From positions 1 to 25,693 of the forward strand of contig DAHUXF010000004.1 of the NCBI GenBank assembly GCA_027307295.1: a DNA stretch of 25,693 nt, written 5' to 3'. Made by a program: the position numbers and the translations under genes. Source of the DNA: Acidobacteriaceae bacterium (GTDB taxonomy: Bacteria; Acidobacteriota; Terriglobia; Terriglobales; Acidobacteriaceae). Of this stretch, positions 1 through 7,965 are shown piece after piece (the first letter of the stretch is position 1; each line of letters opens with the position of its first letter). Under the pieces are notes generated by a model. That model did no database searches, was not told the origin of the DNA, and saw only the letters and a program-made list of their open reading frames with translations.

Positions 1-636
1 CCCATAAGCCAGGCTCATGGGAGCGCCCAGCTTGGTTTGCGTGAGATGTTGAAAGCGGGCAAGGTGCTCGCGCGCCTGTTCACCTTCGCCCGTCTTCTGC
101 AACGCGCGAGCCAGCCCAAACTCCGCCGAGGCATGGAATGGATTCAGCTCCAGCGCATGGCGAAATGAGGCAATGGCCTGCTCCTGCCGGTTGAGTTGGG
201 CCTGGGACAGGCCCAGAAAATAAAAAACATCCGCATCGTTGGGTGCGAGATGCGTTGCGCGCTCAAAACTCTGTAGCGCCTTTTCCGCGGCGCCCTGGTT
301 CTTGTACAGCAGTCCCAGGTTGTACCAGGCATGAGCGTCGTTCGGGTCTGCCTTGACGGCGGCTGCCAGAATGGAACGCGCCGGTTCAAACCGCTGCAGA
401 TTGAGCAGCGCTATGCCTTCATTGGTCCGGGCAGCCTTCAGGGCCGGATCAAGCGCGGTAGCCTGACGAAAAAGTTTGAGCGCCCGCACAAACTGCTGCT
501 GGTTCATATATGCGGCTCCCAGGGTGTTCAGGCGAACAGCATCAGCCCTGGAGTGAGTGGGGCGGCGTGGCTGGGCCCCAGCGGCAATCGCACAGATCAG
601 AAGCGCCACAGACGTCAGAGGATGAAAATATCTCAC
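1..636 (-). CDS. Exported TPR-repeat protein (3' end cut by window edge)
   Basis: The reading frame is open from a GTG at 636 to the first base of the window, giving 212 residues; the C-terminus lies outside. The GTG is chosen because AAGGA sits about 7 nt upstream and because it begins a short Sec-type signal peptide (hydrophobic LTSVALLICAIAAGA, then AQP). Residues about 30-190 are successive TPR units with the usual pattern (for example AWYNLGLLYKNQG, followed by ALQSFERATHLAPNDA). TPR arrays bind protein partners; no catalytic domain is visible. It lies 44 nt downstream of a CRTAC1 gene and is probably the third gene of the cytochrome/CRTAC1/TPR operon, so its partner may be that propeller (inference). 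The TPR fold is certain; the specific role is unknown. Confidence 0.85.
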   Translation of the reverse strand, partial: MRYFHPLTSVALLICAIAAGAQPRRPTHSRADAVRLNTLGAAYMNQQQFVRALKLFRQATALDPALKAARTNEGIALLNLQRFEPARSILAAAVKADPNDAHAWYNLGLLYKNQGAAEKALQSFERATHLAPNDADVFYFLGLSQAQLNRQEQAIASFRHALELNPFHASAEFGLARALQKTGEGEQAREHLARFQHLTQTKLGAPMSLAYG

Positions 637-680
637 GAACGTTCCTTACTATGATTTTTGAATTGTACGTCTGGATGGAG

Positions 681-2417
681 CTAATGCAAGGTGCGAATAC
701 TCGACACCGCCGGATTGGTTCTGGCAAATTTTCTTACCGAGATTATTCCCTTGCCTTCCTGAATTGTCACCGTCTGGTCCACAGCGACGGCGGACACTTT
801 GTCCACCTGCCCGCTGGGCCATTCAACCTGCACGGAAACGGCGCCTGCATCCGCTCCCAGACCAAAGGTCAGCACGAGTTCACTCTGCGAGAGATAGCTG
901 GAACCGCTGCGCAGCATCTGCCACTGATGCTGTCCTCCGTGCTCCACGCGGACAACCGAGCCAATGCCGTCGCGGTTTGAGTTTGTGCCCTGAAGTTTCA
1001 CCCGTAAAGCATGGTTCCGGTTGGCCAGGTCATTGCGGAACAGCACAGCCGGGCCGCCGTTTGTCGTAATGAGCAGGTCAAGGTCTCCATCGTTGTCGAT
1101 ATCGGCGTAAGCCGCCCCCCGGGCCACCCTGGGAAGCTTCAACGCTTCACCCACGGAAGTTGTCACCTCTTCGAACTTGCCCGCGCCCAGATTGCGGAAA
1201 AGATGAGGCGGCTGCCGGTACTTGATCCGCGTCTGTATCTTTTCAATATCGCTCTCAATGTGGCCGTTCGCAACGAAGATGTCGAGCCAGCCATCCAGGT
1301 CATAGTCAAAAAAGAAGCATCCGAATCCCAGACTCAATAGAGAGCGCTGGCCCACAGCGGAGCGTTGCGCCTCATCCACAAACAGTCCGTGGCCCTCGTT
1401 ATGGTAGAGAGACATCATCTGGTTAGAGAAGTTGGAAATGATGATGCCGGGCCTGCCGGACCGGTCATAATCCGCTGCATCCACGCCCATTCCGGCGCGA
1501 GCGACGCCATCCTCACTGAAGGCTATTCCTGCCATTACCGCGCTTTCGGTGAACGTCCCGTTGCCGTTATTTTTGTAAAGCTTGTTCGGTTGGGTATCGT
1601 TGGCCAGCAGCAGGTCGGGCCATCCGTCGCCATTGAAATCCAGAACAGCCACTCCAAGGTTCTTTGACATTGGATCGTAAAGGCCGCTCTTTTTGGTGAC
1701 ATCTTCAAACTTGCCATTGCCCAGGTTGTGCCAGAGACGCGCCGACGCTCCACGATAGGATTCCGGCGTGCAATAGGACTTGTGCGATCCATCCAGCGTG
1801 CAGCGCAGGTCCGTTTCCGGGGTCCATTGGACATAATTGGCCACGATCAGGTCGAGCTTGCCATCGCGGTCGTAATCCACCCAGGCAGCGCTGGTGCTGA
1901 ATTCGCGTATCCCGGAAAGTCCGGCGCTGGCGGTCACATCGGTAAATGTGCCGTTGCCGTTGTTGTGGAAGAGATGGCTCTGGCCGAGCGCGGTTATAAA
2001 GATGTCATCAAATCCATCATTATCATAGTCCGCAACGGCAACGCCCATCCCGTAAAGGCTAATGTCCAGACCCGCTTTGGCGGTCACATCCGTAAATGTT
2101 CCGTTGCGGTTGTTGTGGTACAGCTTCAACGTGGATTTAATGCGGGCATGGCCGGGCCAATCTTGCCCGTTAATCAGGAGAACGTCCGGATAGCCGTCAT
2201 TGTCATAATCAATAAAAGCGCAGCCCGGCCCAAGAGACTCAGGCAGGTACTTATTGCCGAAAGCCCCGCTGTTATGGGTGAAGTTAATGCCTGCTGATTG
2301 AGTAATATCGGTAAACGTAATTCCTTCAGCACCCTGGCCGAACGCCACCACAGAAACCAGCAGCCCCCCGAAGAGCATTGTCAGCATTGCGCATGCGTTA
2401 AAGAGACGACGATTCAT
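681..2417 (-). CDS. Secreted CRTAC1-like beta-propeller, FG-GAP/VCBS repeats with ASPIC/UnbV domain
   Basis: 578 residues. The start at 2417 is chosen over longer in-frame options because GGAGGG lies 5 nt upstream and a Sec signal peptide follows (MNRRLFNACAMLTMLFGG, cleavage near AFGQ). The frame overlaps the upstream cytochrome gene by 20 nt, so translation is probably coupled. The body carries seven FG-GAP/VCBS blades with DxDxDG-type Ca2+ loops (DYDNDGYPD, DYDNDGFDD, DYDRDGKLD, DFNGDGWPD, DYDRSGRPG, DYDLDGWLD, DIDNDGDLD); the fifth loop is degenerate. The last ~90 residues form the ASPIC/UnbV domain (NRDGIGSVVRV, then SGSSYLSQSELVLTFGLG, then VQVEWPSGQ). Two cysteines in CTLDGSHKSYCTPESYRG may form a disulfide. 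Proteins of this family are extracytoplasmic and probably bind calcium; the precise role is unknown. It is a paralogue of the protein at 10854-12539, sharing even the degenerate fifth loop. Confidence 0.92.
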   Translation of the reverse strand: MNRRLFNACAMLTMLFGGLLVSVVAFGQGAEGITFTDITQSAGINFTHNSGAFGNKYLPESLGPGCAFIDYDNDGYPDVLLINGQDWPGHARIKSTLKLYHNNRNGTFTDVTAKAGLDISLYGMGVAVADYDNDGFDDIFITALGQSHLFHNNGNGTFTDVTASAGLSGIREFSTSAAWVDYDRDGKLDLIVANYVQWTPETDLRCTLDGSHKSYCTPESYRGASARLWHNLGNGKFEDVTKKSGLYDPMSKNLGVAVLDFNGDGWPDLLLANDTQPNKLYKNNGNGTFTESAVMAGIAFSEDGVARAGMGVDAADYDRSGRPGIIISNFSNQMMSLYHNEGHGLFVDEAQRSAVGQRSLLSLGFGCFFFDYDLDGWLDIFVANGHIESDIEKIQTRIKYRQPPHLFRNLGAGKFEEVTTSVGEALKLPRVARGAAYADIDNDGDLDLLITTNGGPAVLFRNDLANRNHALRVKLQGTNSNRDGIGSVVRVEHGGQHQWQMLRSGSSYLSQSELVLTFGLGADAGAVSVQVEWPSGQVDKVSAVAVDQTVTIQEGKGIISVRKFARTNPAVSSIRTLH

Positions 2418-5280
2418 GAGCGCCCTCCACATGTTTGAGTTTTGTGACGTGACGAGGCACCACCGCTTTGGGAGCATCGGCCAATGGCGCCGAATCATGC
2501 TCGTGAATGGCTTGCCGCTCGTTATTGTCTTCAGGATGCAGCTTGCGGTAGTCGCCGGTGAGCGACTGTGCGGCCTCATCAGCTTTGAAGCGCATATACA
2601 GCTTGCGCTCCCTTTGAGCATTTTCGCTCTGGCCCAGACCTTGATAGCAAAGCATCAGATTGTAGTGGGCCTGCAGGTCTTCCGGATCAATGCTGAGCGC
2701 CTGCTCCAGTTGCGCAATTGCCGGCTCATACTTTCTTTGCAGAAACAGGATGCGCCCAAGATCGTTCAACGCAACCCGGTCGCGCGGATATTGGTCCAGC
2801 ACGATCTGAAGATGCTGTGCTCCTTCTTCATACTTGCCTTCCGCACGCAGCACCCGGGCAAAGAAATAATTGGCGCGGGCCAGCTTGGGCTGCAACTGAA
2901 GAGCTTTTTCCAGCACTTGCCGGGCGCGTTCCATATCTCCTTCCTGGACTGCAACGCGTCCCAGGTTCACCCAGCCATCTACATTGTCAGGATTGATTTT
3001 TGTGATCTGCTCGAATGCGCGCTGCGCTCCTTTCAGATCGCCTTGCAGGAAGAGGCCGATTCCGTAGTCGTTCCACCGCGTCCAGTCATCCGCTGTCAGC
3101 TCAATTTTGCTGGGAACCGCTGGAGCATTTGCCGGCAGGACATTCAGAGTAACTTCATTTTCAGAGATGGTGACCAGCGGCAGGTCAGGAATTTTTTTGA
3201 GATTGCCGGAAACTCTGGAGAGGTCTCCCGTGAAAGAGAAGTGCCGGTCATCGTATTCCGCTTTGGGTACAGGTTGGGCCATATTAGGATCGGGCTCGCC
3301 AGCATAAGAAAAGTGTGTGTTGTACCAGGAAAACTTTCTGTAGCGCAGCCAGGCATGAAGCTTGATTTTGCTGCCCGCGTCGCGTGGAATGTTCAACCGG
3401 TAATGCACGGTGTCAGCAGCGCCGGGTGGTATCAATCTGGTATAGACGACTGAACGGCTGGCAAATGCGTTTCGTTTATTGATGGGGTTTCCATGGGCAT
3501 CCACCTGAAGTGAACGATAGAAGTGCGCCCCTTTTTCTACTGGCCCTTTGCCATCGTCCTCCACTTTGCCGCTCCAGAACAGAACACGGTCTTTTTCATC
3601 GGTTGCTTTGAGTTCAACCCACGTGTCATAGGCATCTACCGTTCCTCCAGGAAAAAAGTGGCCCACCTTGCGGGTGCGGACCACCACTTCTATCAGAGCG
3701 GTGTCTCCACGCCTCACGCTGGGATTAATCCGGTTGAGCGGCGCGCTGATCGGCAATGCCGCCACACCAGAGGCTTTGGGCGTGGAAGATTCGGATTCCT
3801 CTCCCACCGCAAAGTTGGTTGCCAGCTCAGTGGAATTCAGATCACCTTTGGGGCCTGCTGATTTGGCCGGCACAGCGGACAAAGCAAAAATATCAACGGT
3901 AACGGAATTCTTCAGGAAGTCCTCAGTCAGCTTGAGTTGCGTGGCATCATCATTCGCCAACGGCACGGCCGAATTTGCGCCAGGGAAGGAGTGTGAGTGA
4001 ACCAAGCCATTGACAGCCCCGGCGTCCATTGATTTGACCGCGGGCATGTGACAATCAGAGCACTCTTGAGATTTTGGCGGATAGTAAACCGAACGCGCGC
4101 CATAACCAGAAACACCGCTGGCCTGCCAGTTATCATATTCATTAAAGCCGCGTATCCAGCGGTAATTGTTGACCGGAACATCAAGATGGACCTTATGACA
4201 GCTGGAACAGAATTCAGCCGTCTGGTTCTTCATAAAAGGCTTCAGGAACACACGCCGGTGCGGCTCAGGGTTCAGGTTAATCACAAAATCATGGAACCAG
4301 CGCACTGCGGGGTTGTTGCTGGCGGCCAGTTCGTGCAATTTCGGGTATTCAAGTAAAAAATCACCCTGGCCCATGGTGCTCTTCACTTTTGAGATGGAAT
4401 GGCACATCATGCAGCCCAATCCAGCGCGGGCTTCCGGGCGGTCCACAATCTGCTTGATAGGCGTGTCAAAGAGCCCGCTGTAAAGCAATGCAGGATCATG
4501 ACAGCCTGAGCACCACTTGGAGGGCTTTACTCCAACCACATCCTGCATATATTCGATACTCTTGCGATACCACTGGTTATTGAACGATGAAAAATGATGC
4601 ATGGAGCTGTTCCATTGCTTATAAATGTCCGCGTGGCAGCGCTGGCAGGCCGTGGACTCCATGAAATATTTGCTGGGGATTTGGCCTTTGTGCGCGGTCT
4701 GTGCAGAACTGGGGAAAAACGGCCCCTTGGGACCATCGCCTTCGTCCTCCATGGTGAGAGGCGTCGACGATGGATTCTTGATAACGTGCGCATTGAGCCA
4801 GTGGCTTTGCCGCTCTTTCCATCCGCCAACAATGAGTGCTCCAGCCAAAGCAAGAAAGAAAACGTAACGGACCAGGACTAGTCCACGTCCTTTTGCAAAC
4901 CATCCTTTTGTGCCTGTCCAATAGGCAGCCAGCATTGCCGCGCCGACGAATGAAACAGCAACGTGGGCATACATCCAGTTCCATTTCGCCCTTGAGGTGC
5001 CGGTGAAGAGCAAGACAATGCCCAAGACCGCTCCGATAGCAATCAGCAGCCAGCCAACATTATCTTTAAGGTCCTTGAGTGACAGGATCTGGCGAAGTTT
5101 GGGGAGGAGAAAATAGGCTGCGATGAGTCCGAATCCAGAGTGCAACAGAACTGCCACAACATACGATAAGGTGGGCGCCGGAAAAACGTAGAGGTAAACA
5201 GCCGAAACGAAAAGAATGGCCACAAGTAAAGCCAATTTCTGCCAGCTAGACCTGAAGAGATGCGATAAGAGCTGTTGCAT
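2398..5280 (-). CDS. Membrane-anchored pentaheme c-type cytochrome with C-terminal TPR domain
   Basis: 960 residues in three parts. Residues 1-155 hold about five transmembrane helices (roughly 15-33, 39-60, 75-94, 103-121, 134-152). A soluble region follows with five CxxCH heme c motifs at residues 212-216 (CQRCH), 257-261 (CSGCH), 290-294 (CMMCH), 358-362 (CSSCH) and 407-411 (CSDCH), resembling cytochrome c554-type multiheme proteins. After a beta-rich linker, residues about 727-895 are TPRs (for example AHYNLMLCYQGLGQ). The heme part should lie outside the cytoplasmic membrane and pass electrons; substrate and partner are not evident. Start: ATG at 5280, with GAGGAG about 12 nt upstream and a closer AAAGGA too near to be ideal. 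It is first in the operon with CRTAC1 and TPR genes and diverges from the response-regulator operon. The joining of membrane, multiheme and TPR modules is unusual and suggests a docking role for the TPRs. Confidence 0.9.
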   Translation of the reverse strand: MQQLLSHLFRSSWQKLALLVAILFVSAVYLYVFPAPTLSYVVAVLLHSGFGLIAAYFLLPKLRQILSLKDLKDNVGWLLIAIGAVLGIVLLFTGTSRAKWNWMYAHVAVSFVGAAMLAAYWTGTKGWFAKGRGLVLVRYVFFLALAGALIVGGWKERQSHWLNAHVIKNPSSTPLTMEDEGDGPKGPFFPSSAQTAHKGQIPSKYFMESTACQRCHADIYKQWNSSMHHFSSFNNQWYRKSIEYMQDVVGVKPSKWCSGCHDPALLYSGLFDTPIKQIVDRPEARAGLGCMMCHSISKVKSTMGQGDFLLEYPKLHELAASNNPAVRWFHDFVINLNPEPHRRVFLKPFMKNQTAEFCSSCHKVHLDVPVNNYRWIRGFNEYDNWQASGVSGYGARSVYYPPKSQECSDCHMPAVKSMDAGAVNGLVHSHSFPGANSAVPLANDDATQLKLTEDFLKNSVTVDIFALSAVPAKSAGPKGDLNSTELATNFAVGEESESSTPKASGVAALPISAPLNRINPSVRRGDTALIEVVVRTRKVGHFFPGGTVDAYDTWVELKATDEKDRVLFWSGKVEDDGKGPVEKGAHFYRSLQVDAHGNPINKRNAFASRSVVYTRLIPPGAADTVHYRLNIPRDAGSKIKLHAWLRYRKFSWYNTHFSYAGEPDPNMAQPVPKAEYDDRHFSFTGDLSRVSGNLKKIPDLPLVTISENEVTLNVLPANAPAVPSKIELTADDWTRWNDYGIGLFLQGDLKGAQRAFEQITKINPDNVDGWVNLGRVAVQEGDMERARQVLEKALQLQPKLARANYFFARVLRAEGKYEEGAQHLQIVLDQYPRDRVALNDLGRILFLQRKYEPAIAQLEQALSIDPEDLQAHYNLMLCYQGLGQSENAQRERKLYMRFKADEAAQSLTGDYRKLHPEDNNERQAIHEHDSAPLADAPKAVVPRHVTKLKHVEGAHESSSL

Positions 5281-5611
5281 ATCCTTTGGTGGGACTCCTC
5301 TCGAGAGAACTGATCTTCAATAGAGGACTCTAGGTCCGGTTCGTGGACGGGAACAATAACGTGAAAGCACTAATTGCCGCCAAGGCACGCCACCACAGCT
5401 CACACATATGGGCATTCCGGCAGCCTGCAAAGTTTTGCCCCATGCAGGCGCAAATCCCTGGCCAGATGCTGTCTTAAAAATCATACGAATGTGACCCGCG
5501 CACGGCTTTGTGCGTTTTCATCTTTGACCCGGCAGTTAAGGGGTCAAACCACATCCGTTTGCTGAAAGTGAGCGGTTATCAAACGTCACGGCCAAGACCC
5601 ACAATATTTTT
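5281..5611. promoter_or_regulatory. Divergent intergenic region between the cytochrome and response-regulator operons
   Basis: 331 bases without a convincing gene. It must hold the promoters of both divergent operons, but I cannot pick confident -35/-10 pairs. Two dyads stand out: TTTGACCC-N10-GGGTCAAA (5523-5548) and a 10-bp palindrome CTCTCGAGAG (5298-5307) that overlaps the purine-rich leader of the cytochrome gene. Short open frames here have no ribosome binding site and atypical composition. Confidence 0.6.
5523..5548. promoter_or_regulatory. Perfect inverted repeat, probable operator
   Basis: TTTGACCC at 5523-5530 and its exact reverse complement GGGTCAAA at 5541-5548 are separated by 10 nt. 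The dyad ends 63 nt before the start codon of the NarL-type regulator. The geometry fits a dimeric regulator, and the left arm contains TTGACC, which resembles a -35 element. No T-run follows, so it is not a terminator. The cognate protein is unknown; autoregulation by the adjacent regulator is one option. Confidence 0.5.
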
Positions 5612-6292
5612 ATGTTAGAAGCAATCAATACCCTGGAAACAAACGACGATCCTCTTACTCAACCAGTAGAGGTCATTACCGTTTTACTGGCAGAAGACCA
5701 TAGCCTTGTACGGAGAGGATTTCGACGGCTTTTGGAAGATGACCCCATGGTTCGGGTCGTGGGTGAAGCCAGCACAGGTGAAGAGGCGGTCCGCCTGGCG
5801 CGGGAATTGCAGCCCGCCGTTGTCATTATGGATTGCGCTCTGCCTGGCATCAATGGGCTTGCTGCCACTGGCCGAATCCGCGAGACATGCTCCAATACCG
5901 TGGTGCTGATGTTGAGCATGCATTCGGAAGATACCTGGGTACGCAAGGCCATGAAATGCGGGGCCAGCGGATATATTCTTAAGAACGCAGCGGAACTGGA
6001 CCTGGTTGCCGCCGTGAAAAGTGTCGCTGCGGGCGAGACCGTGCTGGACCCCAGGCTGTCACGTCCTGCTGCCTTGAAGGGCGAACGCTCCTACGGACTA
6101 ACTCCCAGAGAACTTCAGGTTCTACAGCTGATTGTTAACGGCAAATCAAACAAAGAAATTGCCAGCCATCTCGACCTGAGCGTCAACACAGTGAGCGTGC
6201 ATCGGGCCAACATGATGCAGGCGCTGGGTATTCACAACGCGGCTGAGTTGGTCGCCTATGCAATACGCAATGCGCTGGTAAATCCCGTATGA
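5612..6292 (+). CDS. NarL/FixJ-family response regulator
   Basis: 226 residues. The receiver domain spans about 22-140, with acidic residues E28/D29, phospho-acceptor D74 (VIMDCALPG), switch S102 (LMLSMHS) and K124 (YILKNA). A LuxR-type helix-turn-helix covers about 162-215 (LTPRELQVLQLIVNGKSNKE, then LDLSVNTVSVHRANMMQALG). It should bind DNA on phosphorylation by a HisKA_3 kinase, and the only such kinase nearby is the fifth gene of the same operon (9428-10846). No good Shine-Dalgarno precedes the ATG at 5612 and no other ATG fits, so the start is slightly uncertain. Its stop overlaps the next start (ATGA at 6289-6292), so translation is coupled. The dyad at 5523-5548 may be its own operator (inference). 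Confidence 0.93.
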   Translation: MLEAINTLETNDDPLTQPVEVITVLLAEDHSLVRRGFRRLLEDDPMVRVVGEASTGEEAVRLARELQPAVVIMDCALPGINGLAATGRIRETCSNTVVLMLSMHSEDTWVRKAMKCGASGYILKNAAELDLVAAVKSVAAGETVLDPRLSRPAALKGERSYGLTPRELQVLQLIVNGKSNKEIASHLDLSVNTVSVHRANMMQALGIHNAAELVAYAIRNALVNPV

Positions 6293-6765
6293 ATTCTGCT
6301 GTCCCGGATCTATCCGGACGCAAAGAGGAGTCCGGAAAAGATGGCGTGATGGCGCGCGTGGAAGACCAGATCAACTGGTATGACCGCAAGAGCCACTCAT
6401 GCCTGCAATGGTTCAAGACGCTCAAGACCCTGACCATCATTGTCGCGTCAGCGATTCCTGTTGTGACCGGCACCGTCAACTCCATCGCTTCAAGCCGCAT
6501 TGCCGGCGGACTCGGCGCTCTGATAGCGGTCCTGGAAGGTGTGCAGCAACTGAACCAGTATCACGCGAACTGGATTTCGTACCGCTCAACCTGCGAAGCC
6601 TTGAAGCATGAAAAATATCTCTTTGCGGCGGCCGCAGGCCCCTATGCGAAATCTTCAACCGCCAGGGCCCTCTTTGCCGAGCGGGTGGAGCAGATCATGT
6701 CCCAGGAAAATACAAAATGGTCTTCTCGGCGGGAACCGGAACACCTGGAGGATACAAAGACCTAA
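6289..6765 (+). CDS. DUF4231 (SLATT-like) small two-transmembrane protein
   Basis: 158 residues. An N-terminal amphipathic stretch (QINWYDRKS) is followed by two transmembrane helices at about 45-62 and 69-86 separated by a short turn, then a helical tail with YRSTCEALKHEKYLF and the ending FAERVEQIMSQENTKW. This arrangement and the EALKHEKYLF motif match the DUF4231 family, which I recall as related to SLATT 2-TM effector domains; those are often found with nucleotide-signalling or defence genes. No nucleotidyltransferase or SLOG partner is visible here. Instead it is coupled by ATGA overlap to the response regulator and abuts the aminotransferase gene. An internal ATG at 6349 is an alternative start. 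Family call fairly sure; the function in this setting is unknown. Confidence 0.8.
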   Translation: MNSAVPDLSGRKEESGKDGVMARVEDQINWYDRKSHSCLQWFKTLKTLTIIVASAIPVVTGTVNSIASSRIAGGLGALIAVLEGVQQLNQYHANWISYRSTCEALKHEKYLFAAAAGPYAKSSTARALFAERVEQIMSQENTKWSSRREPEHLEDTKT

Positions 6766-7944
6766 GTGGCTGCTTCCATGATGAAGATACCCCTGGCCCT
6801 CCCCGAAATCACTGAAGATGATATTCAGGCGGTAACGCGCGTTCTGCGCACGCCCTGGCAAAGCCTGGGGCCGCAGCTGAACGAGTTTGAAAGCTCACTT
6901 GCACAATACACCGGGACAGCTCATGCTGTTGCCGTCAATTCCGGAACCAGCGCGCTCCATTTGTGCATGCGCGCGCTGCACATTGGCGAAGGCGCTGAGG
7001 TAATCGTTCCCTCCTTCACCTTTATTGCTGTGGCAAACGCCGTGCGATATGAGAAGGCCATACCTGTTTTTGCAGATATTGAACCGCAGCACCTGAATCT
7101 TGATCCCAATGCAATAGAGGATTCCCTCACGCACAAAACGCGGGCCATCATGGTGCCGCATACTTTCGGCTGTCCGGCAGAGATGCAGGAGATTCTGGAC
7201 CTCGCCCGGCTTTACGATCTTTTTGTAATCGAAGACGCATGTGAAGCGATCGGGGCTGAATACGATGGCATGAAGGCCGGATCTCTCGGGCAGGCCGGAG
7301 TATTCGGTTTCTATCCTAATAAGCAAATTACTACCGGCGAAGGCGGGGCCATTGTTACGAACAATGCAGAAGTAAATCAAATGGCCCGCTCCATGCGCAA
7401 CCAGGGTCGTACCAATGCAGATGAGTGGTTCGAGCATGACAAGCTTGGATATAACTACCGTTTGCCGGAGATCAATTGCGCTTTGGGAACTGAACAATTG
7501 AAACGAATTGCATCTACGTTGGCGCGGCGCAAGCATGTTGCCCAGCTATATGCATCGCGTCTTGGCAACAATGCAGATATTATTTTGCCGTCGCTGACCG
7601 CATCACGCCGCAGGATCAGCTGGTTTGCCTACGTGGTCCGGCTTGGCCCCCGATTCAGTCGTATGCACCGGGACTGGATTCGCAATGAGATGATTGCGCG
7701 TGGCATTGGATGCGGCCGGTACTTTGCGCCGATCCATTTGCAACGGCCATACCAGAACGACCCGCGACAAAAGCACAACCTTTCGACGACCGAATTTATT
7801 GCCGACCGTTGCCTGGCCCTGCCATTTTTCAACAGCCTGAGTGAAAACCAGGTTGATGAAGTGTGTGACATTTTCACGATGCTGGCTCGCCAGGCTGCGT
7901 CGATGGAGAGCGGCAAAATCGCAAACATGGCCTGTGGCGCATAG
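6766..7944 (+). CDS. DegT/DnrJ/EryC1/StrS-family PLP-dependent aminotransferase
   Basis: 392 residues, normal length for the family. Fold-type I PLP features are clear: NSGTSALHL around residue 58 (phosphate binding), VIEDACEAIGA with D157 (pyridine nitrogen), and the Schiff-base lysine K186 in GFYPNKQITTGEGG. RNQGR and LGYNYRLPEINCALG are also typical. These enzymes usually transaminate keto-sugar nucleotides, giving amino sugars for surface glycans or natural products; the substrate here is not shown and no other nucleotide-sugar genes are adjacent. The start is GTG at 6766, directly after the previous stop, with GGAGG 14 nt upstream; ATG at 6778 or 6781 is possible. It is third in the operon. 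Confidence 0.93.
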   Translation: MAASMMKIPLALPEITEDDIQAVTRVLRTPWQSLGPQLNEFESSLAQYTGTAHAVAVNSGTSALHLCMRALHIGEGAEVIVPSFTFIAVANAVRYEKAIPVFADIEPQHLNLDPNAIEDSLTHKTRAIMVPHTFGCPAEMQEILDLARLYDLFVIEDACEAIGAEYDGMKAGSLGQAGVFGFYPNKQITTGEGGAIVTNNAEVNQMARSMRNQGRTNADEWFEHDKLGYNYRLPEINCALGTEQLKRIASTLARRKHVAQLYASRLGNNADIILPSLTASRRRISWFAYVVRLGPRFSRMHRDWIRNEMIARGIGCGRYFAPIHLQRPYQNDPRQKHNLSTTEFIADRCLALPFFNSLSENQVDEVCDIFTMLARQAASMESGKIANMACGA

Positions 7945-7965
7945 ATAGTACAAAGGACGATAGAT

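Noticed and set aside
1938..2115. Short repeated strings such as TAAATGTGCCGTTGCCGTTGTTG that recur along the window
   Set aside because: They encode the NNGNGTFTDVT motif of the FG-GAP blades (also near 17030, 19510 and 19690). The spacing follows the protein repeat, so they are neither a CRISPR array nor intergenic repeats.
2416..3453. Plus-strand open frame of 345 codons opposite the cytochrome gene
   Set aside because: The minus strand carries clear TPRs and heme motifs over the same bases; the plus-strand translation has no recognisable domain and no ribosome binding site.
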